DNA of 39,677 bases from Chloroflexota bacterium. Its GTDB lineage: Bacteria > Chloroflexota > Dehalococcoidia > UBA2979. Below, one piece after another: positions 15,939 through 24,963 of this stretch. Under the pieces are notes generated by a model. That model was not told the origin of the DNA and made no database searches. It saw nothing but the letters and a program-made list of their open reading frames with translations. The stretch spans positions 1 to 39,677 of the forward strand of contig VXMU01000027.1 in the NCBI GenBank assembly GCA_009840945.1. The letters are read 5' to 3'. The translations under genes and the position numbers were made by a program. Numbering within the stretch: position 1 is the first letter of the stretch; each line of letters opens with the position of its first letter.

Positions 15939-17470
15939 GCGCCGACGCCCCGGGGCACGTCTGGCTCGTCGGCGCGGGGCCGGGCGACCCCGGCCTCGTC
16001 ACCCAGGCCGGGCTCCGCGCGCTGCGCGACGCCGATGTCGTGCTCTACGACCGCCTCGCACCGCCGGAGCTCCTCGACGCGTGCAGCGAGGACGCCGAGC
16101 GCATCGACGTCGGCAAGGCGCCGGGCCGCGCGGCGATGACGCAGGAGCAGATCAACGCCGCGCTCGTGGAGCACGCGCGCGCCGGCAGGCGCGTCGTGCG
16201 GCTGAAGGGCGGCGACCCGTTCGTCTTCGGCCGCGGCGGCGAGGAGCTCCAGGCGCTCGCCGGGGCGGGCGTCGAGGCGACGGTCGTGCCCGGGGTGACC
16301 TCGGCGATCGGCGGGCTCGCCGCGGCCGGCATCCCGGTGACGCACCGCGGCGTCGCCGCGAGCTTCGCCGTGGTGACAGGCCACGAGGACCCCACGAAGC
16401 CGGCCGTGCAGGTGCGCTGGGCGGAGCTGGCGACGGCAACCGACACGCTCGTCGTGCTCATGAGCGTGGGACGCCTCGACGGCATCGCGCAGGCGCTGAT
16501 GGACGGCGGGCGCGACCCCGGCACCCCGGCGGCGCTCGTCGTCGAGGCAACGACGCCCCGCCAGCGCGTCGTCGAGTCCACCCTCGGCAGCATTGCCGAC
16601 GCGGCGCGCGAGGCGGGCGTGGAGCCGCCCGCGCTGCTCGTCGTGGGCGAGGTGGTCACGGTCCGCGAGCGCATCGAGCCGGCGCAGCGCCGGCCCCTCG
16701 CGGGGTGGCGCGTGCTGGTGACGCGCACGCGGCGGCAGGCCTCGACGCTTGCGGAGGCGCTGACCGCCGAGGGCGCGGAGCCGGTGCTCCTCCCCGCCAT
16801 CGAGATCGAGCGCCGAGCCGAGCCGGAGGCCGTGCGCCACGCCATCGAGGCGCTGCGAGGGCGCCGATACGCGTGGGTCGCGTTCACGTCCCCGAACGCC
16901 GTCGACGCATGGTTCCACCTCGTGCGCGAGGCGGGACACGACGCCAGGCTCTTCGCGGAGACGGGCATCGCAACCGTCGGCGCGGCGACGGCGCGGGCGC
17001 TCGAAGAGCGCGGTCTGTCCGCCGACTTCGTACCCCCACGCGGCAGCGGCGAGGGTCTGGCAGACGCGATGCTGGAGCGCGGCGTCGAGGGCGCACGGGT
17101 GCTGGTTCCGCGCGCCGAGCGCGCCGACCCGGCGCTCATCGAGCGCCTGCGCACAGCGGGCGCGACTGTCGACGAGGTCACGCTCTACCTCGCCGCTCCA
17201 CCGGCCGCCCCACCGCGCGAGGTGCTCGATGCGATCCGCGCGGGCGAGATGGACGCGGTCACGTTCACGTCGCGCTCGACGGTCCGTAACCTCGCCGCCT
17301 TGCTCGACGCCGACCTCGAGCCGCTGCGCGCCGCCGTCGTGGCGTGCATCGGCCCGCAGACGGCGGAAGCGGCGACCGAGGCGGGCCTCCCGCCGCACGT
17401 GGTCGCCGAGGAGCCCTCGGTCGACGCGCTGGTCGCGGCGCTGCGAAGATACGCGGCGGAGGGGGCGTGA
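15935..17470 (+). CDS. cobA-hemD: Uroporphyrinogen III methyltransferase / uroporphyrinogen III synthase fusion
   Basis: 511-residue fusion. Residues 1-about 250 are SUMT (CobA): HVWLVGAGPGDPGLVT, VGKAPGRAAMTQEQIN, RLKGGDPFVFGRGGEE and GIPVTHRG, which methylates uroporphyrinogen III to precorrin-2 with SAM. Residues about 255-505 are HemD (LAGWRVLVTRTRRQAS, AWVAFTSPNAVDAW, AVTFTSRSTVRNL), which closes hydroxymethylbilane to uroporphyrinogen III. The fusion joins the branch point enzyme to the first step toward siroheme and cobalamin. The start is ATG 15935 (overlap with hemC). The stop is 10 nt from the convergent toxin gene. Confidence 0.95.
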   Translation: MSADAPGHVWLVGAGPGDPGLVTQAGLRALRDADVVLYDRLAPPELLDACSEDAERIDVGKAPGRAAMTQEQINAALVEHARAGRRVVRLKGGDPFVFGRGGEELQALAGAGVEATVVPGVTSAIGGLAAAGIPVTHRGVAASFAVVTGHEDPTKPAVQVRWAELATATDTLVVLMSVGRLDGIAQALMDGGRDPGTPAALVVEATTPRQRVVESTLGSIADAAREAGVEPPALLVVGEVVTVRERIEPAQRRPLAGWRVLVTRTRRQASTLAEALTAEGAEPVLLPAIEIERRAEPEAVRHAIEALRGRRYAWVAFTSPNAVDAWFHLVREAGHDARLFAETGIATVGAATARALEERGLSADFVPPRGSGEGLADAMLERGVEGARVLVPRAERADPALIERLRTAGATVDEVTLYLAAPPAAPPREVLDAIRAGEMDAVTFTSRSTVRNLAALLDADLEPLRAAVVACIGPQTAEAATEAGLPPHVVAEEPSVDALVAALRRYAAEGA

Positions 17471-17476
17471 CGGGAA

Positions 17477-17489
17477 TCGGCTAAGCCGA
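17477..17489. terminator. Small hairpin between convergent genes
   Basis: TCGGC TAA GCCGA forms a 5-bp stem with a 3-nt loop between cobA-hemD and the convergent DUF6516-type gene; it overlaps the end of the latter. It is too short to be a convincing terminator on its own. Confidence 0.25.
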
Positions 17490-17885
17490 CTCAGCCCTCA
17501 TCCGCGCTAACTCCTCGGCCTCGCGGATCACCTCGTCCATGAAGGGCATCTGGTCGTGGGGGACGGAGTAGCGATCCGTCTCGTTCCCGCCCGCGTCGAA
17601 ATCGTGACGGTGGAGCGTGTTCACGTCCTCGCGGTAGTTGTCGTAGCGGAACAGTGGGATGCTCGCTTCGGGGGTCGACCGCCACATAGCCTGGTAGCGA
17701 TATAGCGTCGTCCGGACGCGCGGATCGGCTTCGCCCGGATCCCGCACAGCCCGCAGGATCTTGCGCACATCGAGGATGCCGCCGCTGGCCGTGTGTACGC
17801 GGCCGATCAGCCGCATCTGGTCAGAACGCCGGATGAAGCGGAGCGTGTCTGAAACTACGGTTCCGTCCGCGCGGAGGGCGACCAT
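17481..17885 (-). CDS. DUF6516 (TumE-like) putative toxin
   Basis: 134-residue soluble protein with the layout of DUF6516/TumE-type toxins: a first sheet (TVVSDTLRFIRR, RLIGRVHTASGGILDVRKIL), a Tyr-rich TTLYRYQAMWRS strand, then LFRYDNYRED and LHRHDFDAGG, and a C-terminal helix (FMDEVIREAEELARM). The start is taken as ATG 17883-17885, since upstream sequence overlaps the partner gene in another frame; an upstream start cannot be excluded and the site has no good Shine-Dalgarno sequence. It overlaps the upstream gene by 31 nt, so translation is likely coupled. Base composition is less GC-rich than the heme genes around it. Confidence 0.68.
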   Translation of the reverse strand: MVALRADGTVVSDTLRFIRRSDQMRLIGRVHTASGGILDVRKILRAVRDPGEADPRVRTTLYRYQAMWRSTPEASIPLFRYDNYREDVNTLHRHDFDAGGNETDRYSVPHDQMPFMDEVIREAEELARMRAESA

Positions 17886-18433
17886 GTTGCTGTCGTGGAC
17901 GAGTTGGTAGTTCCCGTATCGCTGAGGGCGGCGTACTCGTCGCTCGCGAGGAGTTCCCGAAGGAGGTGGTAGTCCATCAGCCACAGGCAAATCTCATCCG
18001 TCTCACGCTCAGTGCCGGCGAGCACCGCCTTCACCATGTACTCGGAGGTGCATTCGTAACGGGCCTCCATCTCGCGGACGTTGGCCGAGAGTGCTTCGAG
18101 CTCCTTCTCCAGCGTGACGGGCTTCGTCTGGGCGAGCAGGACGCGCACCCGCTCGGCGCGCGAGGCAGCAGCGGCTGCATCGTCCTCAGGATTGTCGGGA
18201 GGGATCAGGCCGTCGAAGGCGGGGTTGGAGAGCATGTCGCGCAGGAGGCGCCAGTGCATCATCCAGTCGAACACCTCTTCCCGTCCCACCGCGTCATCGG
18301 GTTCATCACCGCGCTGCCAGCGATCCCACATCTCCTCGGACGTGCAGCCGTAGCGACGCTCCATGGGACGGACGTGCGCACGCACGTCCCTGACGGTCGC
18401 CGCCACCCACCGGCCTCGCTCCGCGGTGTCCAT
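17855..18433 (-). CDS. Internally duplicated putative antitoxin
   Basis: 192-residue acidic, helical protein made of two related halves: VRPMERRYGCTSEEMWDRW with a WMMHWRLLRDML ending, and VREMEARYECTSEYMVKAV with a WLMDYHLLRELL ending. Each half has the same ME(R/A)RY(G/E)CTSE motif with a single Cys. The start is ATG 18431-18433 with AGGAGGAAGG upstream, a strong site. It is directly upstream of and overlaps the DUF6516-like gene, which argues for an antitoxin role, but I know no named family with this repeat. The last about 20 residues (Ser/Thr-rich) lie in the overlap region. Confidence 0.65.
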   Translation of the reverse strand: MDTAERGRWVAATVRDVRAHVRPMERRYGCTSEEMWDRWQRGDEPDDAVGREEVFDWMMHWRLLRDMLSNPAFDGLIPPDNPEDDAAAAASRAERVRVLLAQTKPVTLEKELEALSANVREMEARYECTSEYMVKAVLAGTERETDEICLWLMDYHLLRELLASDEYAALSDTGTTNSSTTATWSPSARTEP

Positions 18434-18459
18434 GCCGCACCTTCCTCCTGACCCTGACT

Positions 18460-18488
18460 ATCATACCCACGACGCCCTCGCATCCGAA
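18460..18488 (-). promoter_or_regulatory. Candidate promoter of the DUF6516 module
   Basis: On the minus strand TTCGGA (18483-18488), a 17-nt spacer and TATGAT (18460-18465) precede the antitoxin-like start by 26 nt. The -10 matches five of six consensus positions; the -35 is weak. Confidence 0.45.
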
Positions 18489-18514
18489 GCCAACGGCGAC
18501 GAGGAGGTGACGCC

Positions 18515-19513
18515 ATGACCATTGCCACTCGACGGGCGAGCGGGTTCACTCGCACGCGACGCCTCCGCGCCAGCGAGGCGCTGCGAGGGCTCGTGCGGGA
18601 GACGCGCGTCGACCCCGCCTCCTTCATCTACCCGCTGTTCGTCGTCGAGGGCCGCGGGGTGCGCGAGCCCATCGGGTCGATGCCGGGGCAGTTCCGGCTC
18701 TCCACCGACATGCTCGCCGCCGAGGCCGCCGAGCTGAGCGATCTTGGCGTGCGCGCCGTCCTGCTGTTCGGCGTCCCCGGCCACAAGGACGCCGAGGGCA
18801 GCGGCGCGTGGCTCGCCGACGGCATCACGCAGCGGGCCGTCGCCGCCCTCAAGCAGGCCGACCCCTCGCTCGCCGTCGTCGCCGACGTCTGTCTCTGCGA
18901 GTACACCGACCACGGCCACTGCGGCCCGCTCAACGCGCGCGGCGAGGTGGAGAACAACGCGGCCATCGAGCTGCTCGCGCGTACCTCGGTGTCGCTGGCC
19001 GAGGTGGGCGTGGACATGGTGGCGCCCTCGGACATGATGGACGGGCGCGTCGGCGCCATCCGCGCGGCGCTCGATGAGTCCGGCTTCGCCGAGCTGCCGA
19101 TCATGGCGTACAGCGCGAAGTACGCCTCGGCGTTCTACGGGCCGTTCCGCGAGGCCGCCGACTCGGCCCCGCAGTTCGGCGACCGCCGCGGCTACCAGAT
19201 GGACCCGCCGAACGTGCGCGAGGCCATCCGCGAGGTCGCCATCGACATCGAGGAGCAGGCCGACATCGTGATGGTGAAGCCCGCCCTCGCCTACCTCGAC
19301 GTCGTGCGCGCGGTGCGCGACTCGACCGAACTGCCGCTGGCGGCGTACAACGTGTCGGGCGAGTACGCGATGCTCAAGGCCGCGGCCGCCCAAGGCTGGA
19401 TCGACGAGGAGCGCGTGATGATGGAGACGCTGACCGGCATCCGCCGCGCCGGCGCCGACATCATCATCACGTACCACGCGAAGGAGGCGGCACGCTGGTT
19501 ACGTCAAGTCTGA
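18515..19513 (+). CDS. hemB: Delta-aminolevulinic acid dehydratase (porphobilinogen synthase)
   Basis: 332-residue enzyme joining two 5-aminolevulinates into porphobilinogen. It is of the zinc type: C126, C128 and C136 in [14 protein letters not shown]. The Schiff-base lysines are K202 in [15 protein letters not shown] and K255 in [10 protein letters not shown]. The start is ATG 18515 with GAGGAGGTG upstream. It is separated from cobA-hemD by the minus-strand toxin/antitoxin pair and so needs its own promoter. It overlaps the HAD gene by 19 nt if that gene starts at CTG 19495. Confidence 0.96.
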   Translation: MTIATRRASGFTRTRRLRASEALRGLVRETRVDPASFIYPLFVVEGRGVREPIGSMPGQFRLSTDMLAAEAAELSDLGVRAVLLFGVPGHKDAEGSGAWLADGITQRAVAALKQADPSLAVVADVCLCEYTDHGHCGPLNARGEVENNAAIELLARTSVSLAEVGVDMVAPSDMMDGRVGAIRAALDESGFAELPIMAYSAKYASAFYGPFREAADSAPQFGDRRGYQMDPPNVREAIREVAIDIEEQADIVMVKPALAYLDVVRAVRDSTELPLAAYNVSGEYAMLKAAAAQGWIDEERVMMETLTGIRRAGADIIITYHAKEAARWLRQV

Positions 19514-20304
19514 TCGACGTCCCCATCGAGCCCGACCCGTTCGACGCCGGCGCGATCCGCGCCGTGGCGTTCGACGCCTACGGCACGCTCTTCCACTGGG
19601 ACTTCCGCGAAGTCCTCCAGCAGGCACTGAACGACCAGGGCCTGGAGGTCGACGACATCCGGGAGGCGGCCCGCAGCTTCGAGGCGGCGTGGAACCGCGT
19701 CAGCCCGTGGGCCACGCGCGAGGACGGCAAGCTCGACCGCCGCGAGATGTTCGCCGGGCCCCCGCCCGACTTCATCACCACGTGGGAGATCTGGCGCCGC
19801 CAGTTCACCGGGCTCTTCGAGGACCGCGAGCTGGACGGCGACCCCACGCTCGGCGCGAACCTCTTCCGCGAGGTGCTGAGCCACGCCCCCGCCTACCCCG
19901 ACGCGCACGACGTGGTCGACGCCCTGGACGCGGCCGGGTACCGCCTCGGCCTGCTCTCGAACGCGGACGAGGACTTCCTGCAGAGCGCGGTCTCGCACAA
20001 CCGGCTGCGGTTCTCCGTGATCCAGTCGTCGGAGTCGCTGCGGGTCTACAAGCCGAACCGCGCGGCCTTCCTCGAGCTCTGCCACCGCCTCGCCTGCGAG
20101 CCCGGCGAGGTGCTCTACGTCGGCGACTCGGCGCAGGCCGACGTCGCGGGCGCGCGGCACGCGGGGCTGCGCGTGGCGTGGCTGCGCGAGCGCGCCGGGC
20201 ACGAGCTGCCCGAGGACTACCCGCGCCCCGACTTCGCCGTCGAGTCGCTCACCGCCGCCGCCGAGGTCCTCGGCGTCACCGTGCCGGCGCCAGCTACGAG
20301 CTAG
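19495..20304 (+). CDS. HAD-family hydrolase (haloacid dehalogenase-like)
   Basis: About 269 residues. Motif [13 protein letters not shown] (nucleophile Asp, Tyr instead of the second Asp as in haloacid dehalogenases), motif II LLSNAD, motif III Lys in [10 protein letters not shown] and motif [16 protein letters not shown] are clear; a helical cap lies between I and II. The reaction is unknown: a phosphatase of a small metabolite is likeliest. Start: AAGGAGG at 19481-19487 points to CTG 19495, giving [16 protein letters not shown] before the domain; the first canonical start is GTG 19564, which has no ribosome binding site. It lies between hemB and hemL and ends 7 nt before hemL. Confidence 0.85.
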   Translation: MVTSSLIDVPIEPDPFDAGAIRAVAFDAYGTLFHWDFREVLQQALNDQGLEVDDIREAARSFEAAWNRVSPWATREDGKLDRREMFAGPPPDFITTWEIWRRQFTGLFEDRELDGDPTLGANLFREVLSHAPAYPDAHDVVDALDAAGYRLGLLSNADEDFLQSAVSHNRLRFSVIQSSESLRVYKPNRAAFLELCHRLACEPGEVLYVGDSAQADVAGARHAGLRVAWLRERAGHELPEDYPRPDFAVESLTAAAEVLGVTVPAPATS

Positions 20305-20311
20305 GCCGGCG

Positions 20312-21622
20312 ATGACGGCGGCCGGGCGCAGCTACGAGCGCTCGCGCGCCGTCATGGACCGCGCGCGCGGCGTGCTGCCGGGCGGGGTGAACTCGCCGGC
20401 CCGCGCGTACCGCGCCGTCGGCGGCGACCCGGTCGTGATCGCGAGCGGCGCAGGCGCCATCCTCACCGACGTCGACGGCAACGAGTACATCGACTACATC
20501 GGCTCGTTCGGGCCGCTCATCCTCGGCAGCGCCCACCCCGACGTCGTCGCTGCAGTGCAGGCGGCGGCCGCGGGCGGCACCTCGTTCGGCGCGCCGACGG
20601 AGGCCGAGGCCGAGCTCGCCGAGCTGGTCGTCGGCGCGCTGCCGTCCATGGAGATGGTGCGCTTCGTCACCTCGGGCACCGAGGCGACGATGAGCGCGCT
20701 GCGCCTCGCGCGCGCCGCGACCAATCGCGACCTGATCGTGAAGTTCGAGGGCTGCTACCACGGCCACGCCGACGGCCTGCTCGCCTCGGCGGGCTCGGGC
20801 GTGGCGACGCTGGGGCTCCCTGACTCGCCGGGCGTGCCGGCTGCCTTCGCCGCGCAGACCATCGTCGTCCCGTTCAACGATCCCGACGCCGTCGCCGCGA
20901 CGTTCCGGGCGCACCCCGGCATCGCGGCGGTCGTGGTCGAGCCCGTCGCCGGCAACATGGGCGTCGTGCCGCCCGCGCCGGGGTTCCTCGCAGCCCTGCG
21001 CGACCTCTGCGACGCGCACGGCGCGTTGCTCGTCTTCGACGAGGTGATGACGGGCTTCCGCGTGGCCTGGGACGGGGCGCAGGGCCGCTACGGCGTGCGC
21101 CCGGACCTCACGGCGCTCGGCAAGGTCGTCGGCGGCGGGCTGCCCGTCGGGGCCTACGGCGGGCCGCGCGCGCTGCTCGAGCGCGTGGCGCCGGCCGGCG
21201 ACGTCTACCAGGCCGGCACGCTCTCCGGGAACCCGCTCGCGATGGCAGCCGGCCTCGCCACGCTGCGCGCGTTACGCGCCGATGAGGGCTCCTTCGACCG
21301 CCTCGAAGCCCTCGCGTCGCGCCTCGAGGCCGGCCTGCGGCGGGCGGCCGGCGAGGCCGGCGCGACGGTCGCCATCGGCCGCGTCGGCTCGATGCTCACC
21401 GTCTTCTTCCGCGACGAGCCGCCGGGCGACTACGCCGAGGCGGCCACCAGCGACACGGCCCGCTTCGCGCGCTTCCACCGCGCGCTCCTCAACCGTGGCG
21501 TGATGCTCCCACCCTCGCAGTTCGAGGCCTGGTTCGTCTCGCTCGCCCACGACGAGGCACTCATCGACCGCACGGTCGAGGCGGTGGGCGAGGCGCTGGA
21601 GGCCAGCGCGTCGCGAGACTAG
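20312..21622 (+). CDS. hemL: Glutamate-1-semialdehyde 2,1-aminomutase
   Basis: 436-residue PLP-dependent class III aminotransferase-fold enzyme that turns glutamate-1-semialdehyde into 5-aminolevulinate, the step after HemA. PGGVNSPARAY at the start, VTSGTEATMSALRLAR, the cofactor Asp in VFDEVMTGFRV, the PLP Lys K271 in ALGKVVGGGLPVGAYGG and the late TLSGNPLAMAAG are all present. The start is ATG 20312, 7 nt after the HAD gene. Last gene of the tetrapyrrole cluster; a strong hairpin follows 17 nt later. Confidence 0.96.
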   Translation: MTAAGRSYERSRAVMDRARGVLPGGVNSPARAYRAVGGDPVVIASGAGAILTDVDGNEYIDYIGSFGPLILGSAHPDVVAAVQAAAAGGTSFGAPTEAEAELAELVVGALPSMEMVRFVTSGTEATMSALRLARAATNRDLIVKFEGCYHGHADGLLASAGSGVATLGLPDSPGVPAAFAAQTIVVPFNDPDAVAATFRAHPGIAAVVVEPVAGNMGVVPPAPGFLAALRDLCDAHGALLVFDEVMTGFRVAWDGAQGRYGVRPDLTALGKVVGGGLPVGAYGGPRALLERVAPAGDVYQAGTLSGNPLAMAAGLATLRALRADEGSFDRLEALASRLEAGLRRAAGEAGATVAIGRVGSMLTVFFRDEPPGDYAEAATSDTARFARFHRALLNRGVMLPPSQFEAWFVSLAHDEALIDRTVEAVGEALEASASRD

Positions 21623-21639
21623 GCCCGCCGCGCTTGTCA

Positions 21640-21661
21640 CTCGCGCGCGACCCCGCGCGAG
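21640..21661 (+). terminator. GC-rich hairpin after hemL
   Basis: A perfect 8-bp stem CTCGCGCG / CGCGCGAG with a 6-nt loop starts 17 nt after the hemL stop. It has no U-tract, so it is a probable rather than classic intrinsic terminator for the heme cluster. Confidence 0.5.
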
Positions 21662-21712
21662 GCAGTCGACGGGCTGTTCCGACCCGCTGATCGCGACCAG
21701 CGTCACAATCCG

Positions 21713-21742
21713 TTGCCCGCGCCGCAAGCAGGCTCGTATACT
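21713..21742 (+). promoter_or_regulatory. Promoter of dnaN
   Basis: TTGCCC (21713-21718), an 18-nt spacer and TATACT (21737-21742) lie 60 nt before the dnaN start, downstream of the hemL hairpin. The leader then holds an inverted repeat GCTCAA...TTGAGC with an inner GCGC A GCGC stem (about 21757-21779). Confidence 0.6.
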
Positions 21743-21802
21743 CCCGGCAGTGTGGGGGCTCAACAGCGCAGCGCTTGAGCGATTTCTGCTTCGGGGGCCA
21801 CC

Positions 21803-22933
21803 GTGCAGCTAACCGTCCAGCAAGAGGACCTGAACCGAGGCCTCAGCGCCGTCGCGCGGGCCGTCCCCACCCGCTCCACGCTCCCCATCACCAACAACAT
21901 CCTGCTCGAGGCCGACGACGACCAGCTCACCCTCTCGGCCACCGACGCCGAGACCATCGCGATCACGTACCGCATCGCGTCCGGCATCACCGAGGCCGGC
22001 ACCATCACCCTGCCTTCGCGGCTGCTGTCGGACTTCGTCGCCACGCTGCCGCCGCAGCCGATCGACATCGCGCTCGCCGAGCGCTCGCGCCAGGTCAGCC
22101 TCTCGTGCGCCCGCAACGAGGCGTCCATCGGCGGGCAGGCCGCCGACGAGTTCCCGCCGATCCCCCCGGTCGAGGACGGCGACACGATCCGACTCGATGC
22201 CGACGCCCTGCGTAAGTCCATCAACCAGGTCGCCTTCGCCGCCGCCACCGACGACTCGCGTCCCGTCCTCACCGGCGTGCACTTCGCCCTGCGCGACGGC
22301 TCGCTGCGGCTGGCCGCCGCCGACGGGTTCCGCCTCGCCGTCAACACCATCGAGGTGGGCGAGAACAGCAGCGACCGCGAGGCGATCGTCCCGGCCCGCG
22401 CCCTCAACGAGCTGGCGCGGCTGCTCCCCGAGGTGACCGAGACCATCTCCGTCACGTTCAACCCGGCGGGCACGCAGGTGCTGTTCGACCTGGGCCACGC
22501 CACGCTGGTGGCGCAGCTCATCCAGGGCACGTTCCCGAACTACGAGCAGCTCATCCCCAGCGGCCACGCGACCAGCACCGAGGTGAGCGTCGGCGAGTTC
22601 ATGCGCGAGACGCGCATCGCCTCGATCTTCGCGCGCGACGGCTCGGGCATCGTGCGCCTCATCGCCAGCCCCGGCGAGGGGTCGACGGGGCGCCTGACGG
22701 TGACGGCGCGCGCCGAGGAGGTGGGCAACAACGAGGGTGAGATCGACGCGCTGGTGGACGGCGAGGAGGCGCGCATCGCCTTCAACAGCCGCTACCTCAT
22801 CGAGGTCCTCGGCGCCCTCGACACAGACCGGGTCGCGATCGAGACGAGTTCGCCCTCAAGCCCCGGCGTCCTCCGCCCCGTCGGCAACGACGACTACGTC
22901 CACGTCGTCATGCCGATGTTCGTTCAATGGTAA
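21803..22933 (+). CDS. dnaN: DNA polymerase III beta subunit (sliding clamp)
   Basis: 376-residue clamp that rings DNA and tethers the replicative polymerase. Three structurally repeated domains are present: MQLTVQQEDLNRGLSAVARAVP, then FRLAVNTIEV and PARALNELARLL, and the final domain with GEIDALVDGEEARIAFNSRYLIEVL and the closing MPMFVQW. The start is GTG 21803 with GGGGGCC upstream. It is not beside dnaA or recF; it has its own promoter downstream of hemL. Length is normal and no key region is missing. Confidence 0.95.
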   Translation: MQLTVQQEDLNRGLSAVARAVPTRSTLPITNNILLEADDDQLTLSATDAETIAITYRIASGITEAGTITLPSRLLSDFVATLPPQPIDIALAERSRQVSLSCARNEASIGGQAADEFPPIPPVEDGDTIRLDADALRKSINQVAFAAATDDSRPVLTGVHFALRDGSLRLAAADGFRLAVNTIEVGENSSDREAIVPARALNELARLLPEVTETISVTFNPAGTQVLFDLGHATLVAQLIQGTFPNYEQLIPSGHATSTEVSVGEFMRETRIASIFARDGSGIVRLIASPGEGSTGRLTVTARAEEVGNNEGEIDALVDGEEARIAFNSRYLIEVLGALDTDRVAIETSSPSSPGVLRPVGNDDYVHVVMPMFVQW

Positions 22934-23035
22934 CAAGACCTGCGCCCTCGGCCGCCTCGATCATTGGCACCTGCTCCTCGAGGGGCTGAACCAGCAGCGT
23001 CAGTTCGTCACCGTCAGCTTCCCTGCCGTCCCCGC

Positions 23036-23269
23036 AGTCGCGTGCGCGGCCGCTCTCGCAGCGTCGCGGACCTCGATGCCTGTGCGTCAGGCCCCGGCGT
23101 CACCGCCATCTACATCCTCGCCGGCGGCGAGTGGGTATCGTATATCCTCGCCGCGCCCGACTTCGTGAACGCGCGCTTCCGGGCCTTGTTCGCCGACGGC
23201 GTCCCAGTTGCCATGCCGCTCGTCGTCAAGAGCGACGAGCCACCGGGGGTCGGCGCGGAGCGCAACTGA
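23036..23269 (+). pseudogene. Truncated remnant of the two-Cys C-terminal module
   Basis: Just after dnaN one frame reads SVADLDACASGPGVTAIYIL, then GGEWVSYILAAPDFVNARF, then RALFADGVPVAMPLVVKSDEP and a stop at 23269. This is the last two thirds of the module found twice at the ends of both giant proteins in this window, closest to the final copy at 37579-37816. The first part, with the first Cys, is missing: TGCGCGG joins almost directly to the GCGTCGCGGACCTC part. No signal, start or ribosome binding site fits. It is a decayed or copied fragment. Confidence 0.7.
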
Positions 23270-23393
23270 TGGCGTCCGACCACGACGTGCAGACGCAGGC
23301 GAGCAGGCGGGACGCGCTCCCGCCGTAGTGGGAGATGCGCCCAGGCCCGCGCGGAGGCTGCGGCGGCGCTGTCACCTGCTCCGCGCCTGACGC

Positions 23394-24963
23394 CTATGGC
23401 CCCTCGCCCCGCACGGTCAGCGGCGTCGCCGCCGGGACACCGTCCGGGAACAGCCCTCGGAAGCGGGCGTTCACGAACCCCGGCGCGTCGAGGATGTGCG
23501 ACACCCACTCGCCCTCGACCAGCACGTAGACGGCCGTGACGCCGAGGCCCTCCGCGCACGCCACGAGGTCATCGACGCTCCCACCCTCATAGAGCACGAG
23601 GCTGAAGCCTGTCGCGATCTCGCCGCGGAGACACGTGGCGAAGGGCTCCGTCACCGCCGGCGCGGGCGGGGCCGGCGTCGCAGGGCCCTCGCTGCGCACG
23701 ACCAGCGGGAGCAGCGCCGGGACGCTGTCCGCGAACAGCGCGCGGAAGCGGGCGTTCACGAACTCCGGCGCGCCGACGATGTGCGACACCCAGGCGCCGT
23801 CGTGGAGCACGTAGAGCGCGGTGAGATGGCGGTTCTCCGCACACGCGATCAGGTCATCGACGCCCTCGCCCTCGTAGACGACGAGGCTGAAGCCGGCGCT
23901 CACGGCGCCGAGCAGGCAGTCCGGGGCGGGCCCCGTCTGCGCCTCCTCGCCGAGCCGCAGGCGGTAGACGCGCTCGCGGCTCCTGTCCGGCGAGGTCACG
24001 GTGATGGTGATCTCAAGTCCCGGGAGCAGGCGCAGGTGGTGGCCGTTCCCCCGATCCCCGTCATGGTCGGGACGATCGATCCGTACCGTCGCGCCCTCCT
24101 GGGCCGGCGTGGCGGTGAGGGTCGCGATGTTGCCGTGGGGGATCGTCTCGCTGGCGTAGTCGTAGCGCAGCGGCGAGAACGCTCCGAAGTCGACGCCACT
24201 GAGGGTGAGCGAGGCAAGGCGGGCGTCGATGGCATCGGGCATGTTGTAGCTGTAGACCTTGTCGTCGTTCTCGTCGGCGACGTACATCACGTCACCGTCG
24301 GACCAGATCCCGCGCGGGCTGTTGTTGCCGACGCGGCCCGGCTCCTCGAAGTCCTCGCCGGCGATGCGCTCGAGGGCCGGCGGCTCCTCGGGAGGCCCAT
24401 CCGCGGGCGGCACGGGCAGGCGGTAAGCGAAGAGGCGCTTCGCAGCGTGGTCGGAGACCCAGGCCGTCGTGCCGTCCGACCAGAGGCCGCGCGGGTCGCT
24501 GTTCGTCTCCGCGAGCGCGTACTCGGCGGTGAACGCGCCCGTCCCCAGGTCGTAGGCGAAGAGGCTGTCCTTGCCGCTGTCGAGCACCCACATGACGCCG
24601 TCGCCGGACCAGATGCCGCGCGCATCGCGGTTGCGCCGGGCGAGCTCCACGTCGCGCTCCTCGACGCGCTCGCCGCTCTCGAGGTCGTAGGCGAAGAGCT
24701 TGTCCTGACCGCTGTCGGAGACCCACGCGACTCCCTGGCCGTCGGACCAGTTGCCGCGGGGGGCGCGGTTCGTCTCGTCCAACTCGAACTCGCGCTCCTC
24801 GACGCGCTCGCCGGTCGCGAGATCGTAGGCGTAGCCGGCGTCCCCGGCGCCGTCGGCGTTGTCCAGCAGCCAGACCGTTGTGCCGTCGGACCACATCCCG
24901 GTCGCCCGGTCGTGGCCCTCGTCGAGCACCTCGATGTCGCGGTCGACGGTCCACTCGAAGTCG
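23394..24963 (-). repeat. Inverted cassette copy A (propeller, beta-sandwich, two modules)
   Basis: The 3' part of the protease gene and 36236-37819 encode the same ordered cassette in opposite orientation. Over the stretch coding NNSPRGxWSDGxVMYVADENDD the two DNA copies are nearly identical by eye, including GTGATGTACGTCGCCGACGA. The linker ATPAPPAPxVTEPFAT between the two end modules is also shared. Confidence 0.8.

Noticed and set aside
17855-17990. Frameshift joining the two genes of the DUF6516 module into one
   Set aside because: The upstream gene has its own stop and the downstream ATG 17885 begins the toxin-like domain; a 31-nt overlap is usual for coupled pairs, though a sequencing error cannot be fully excluded.
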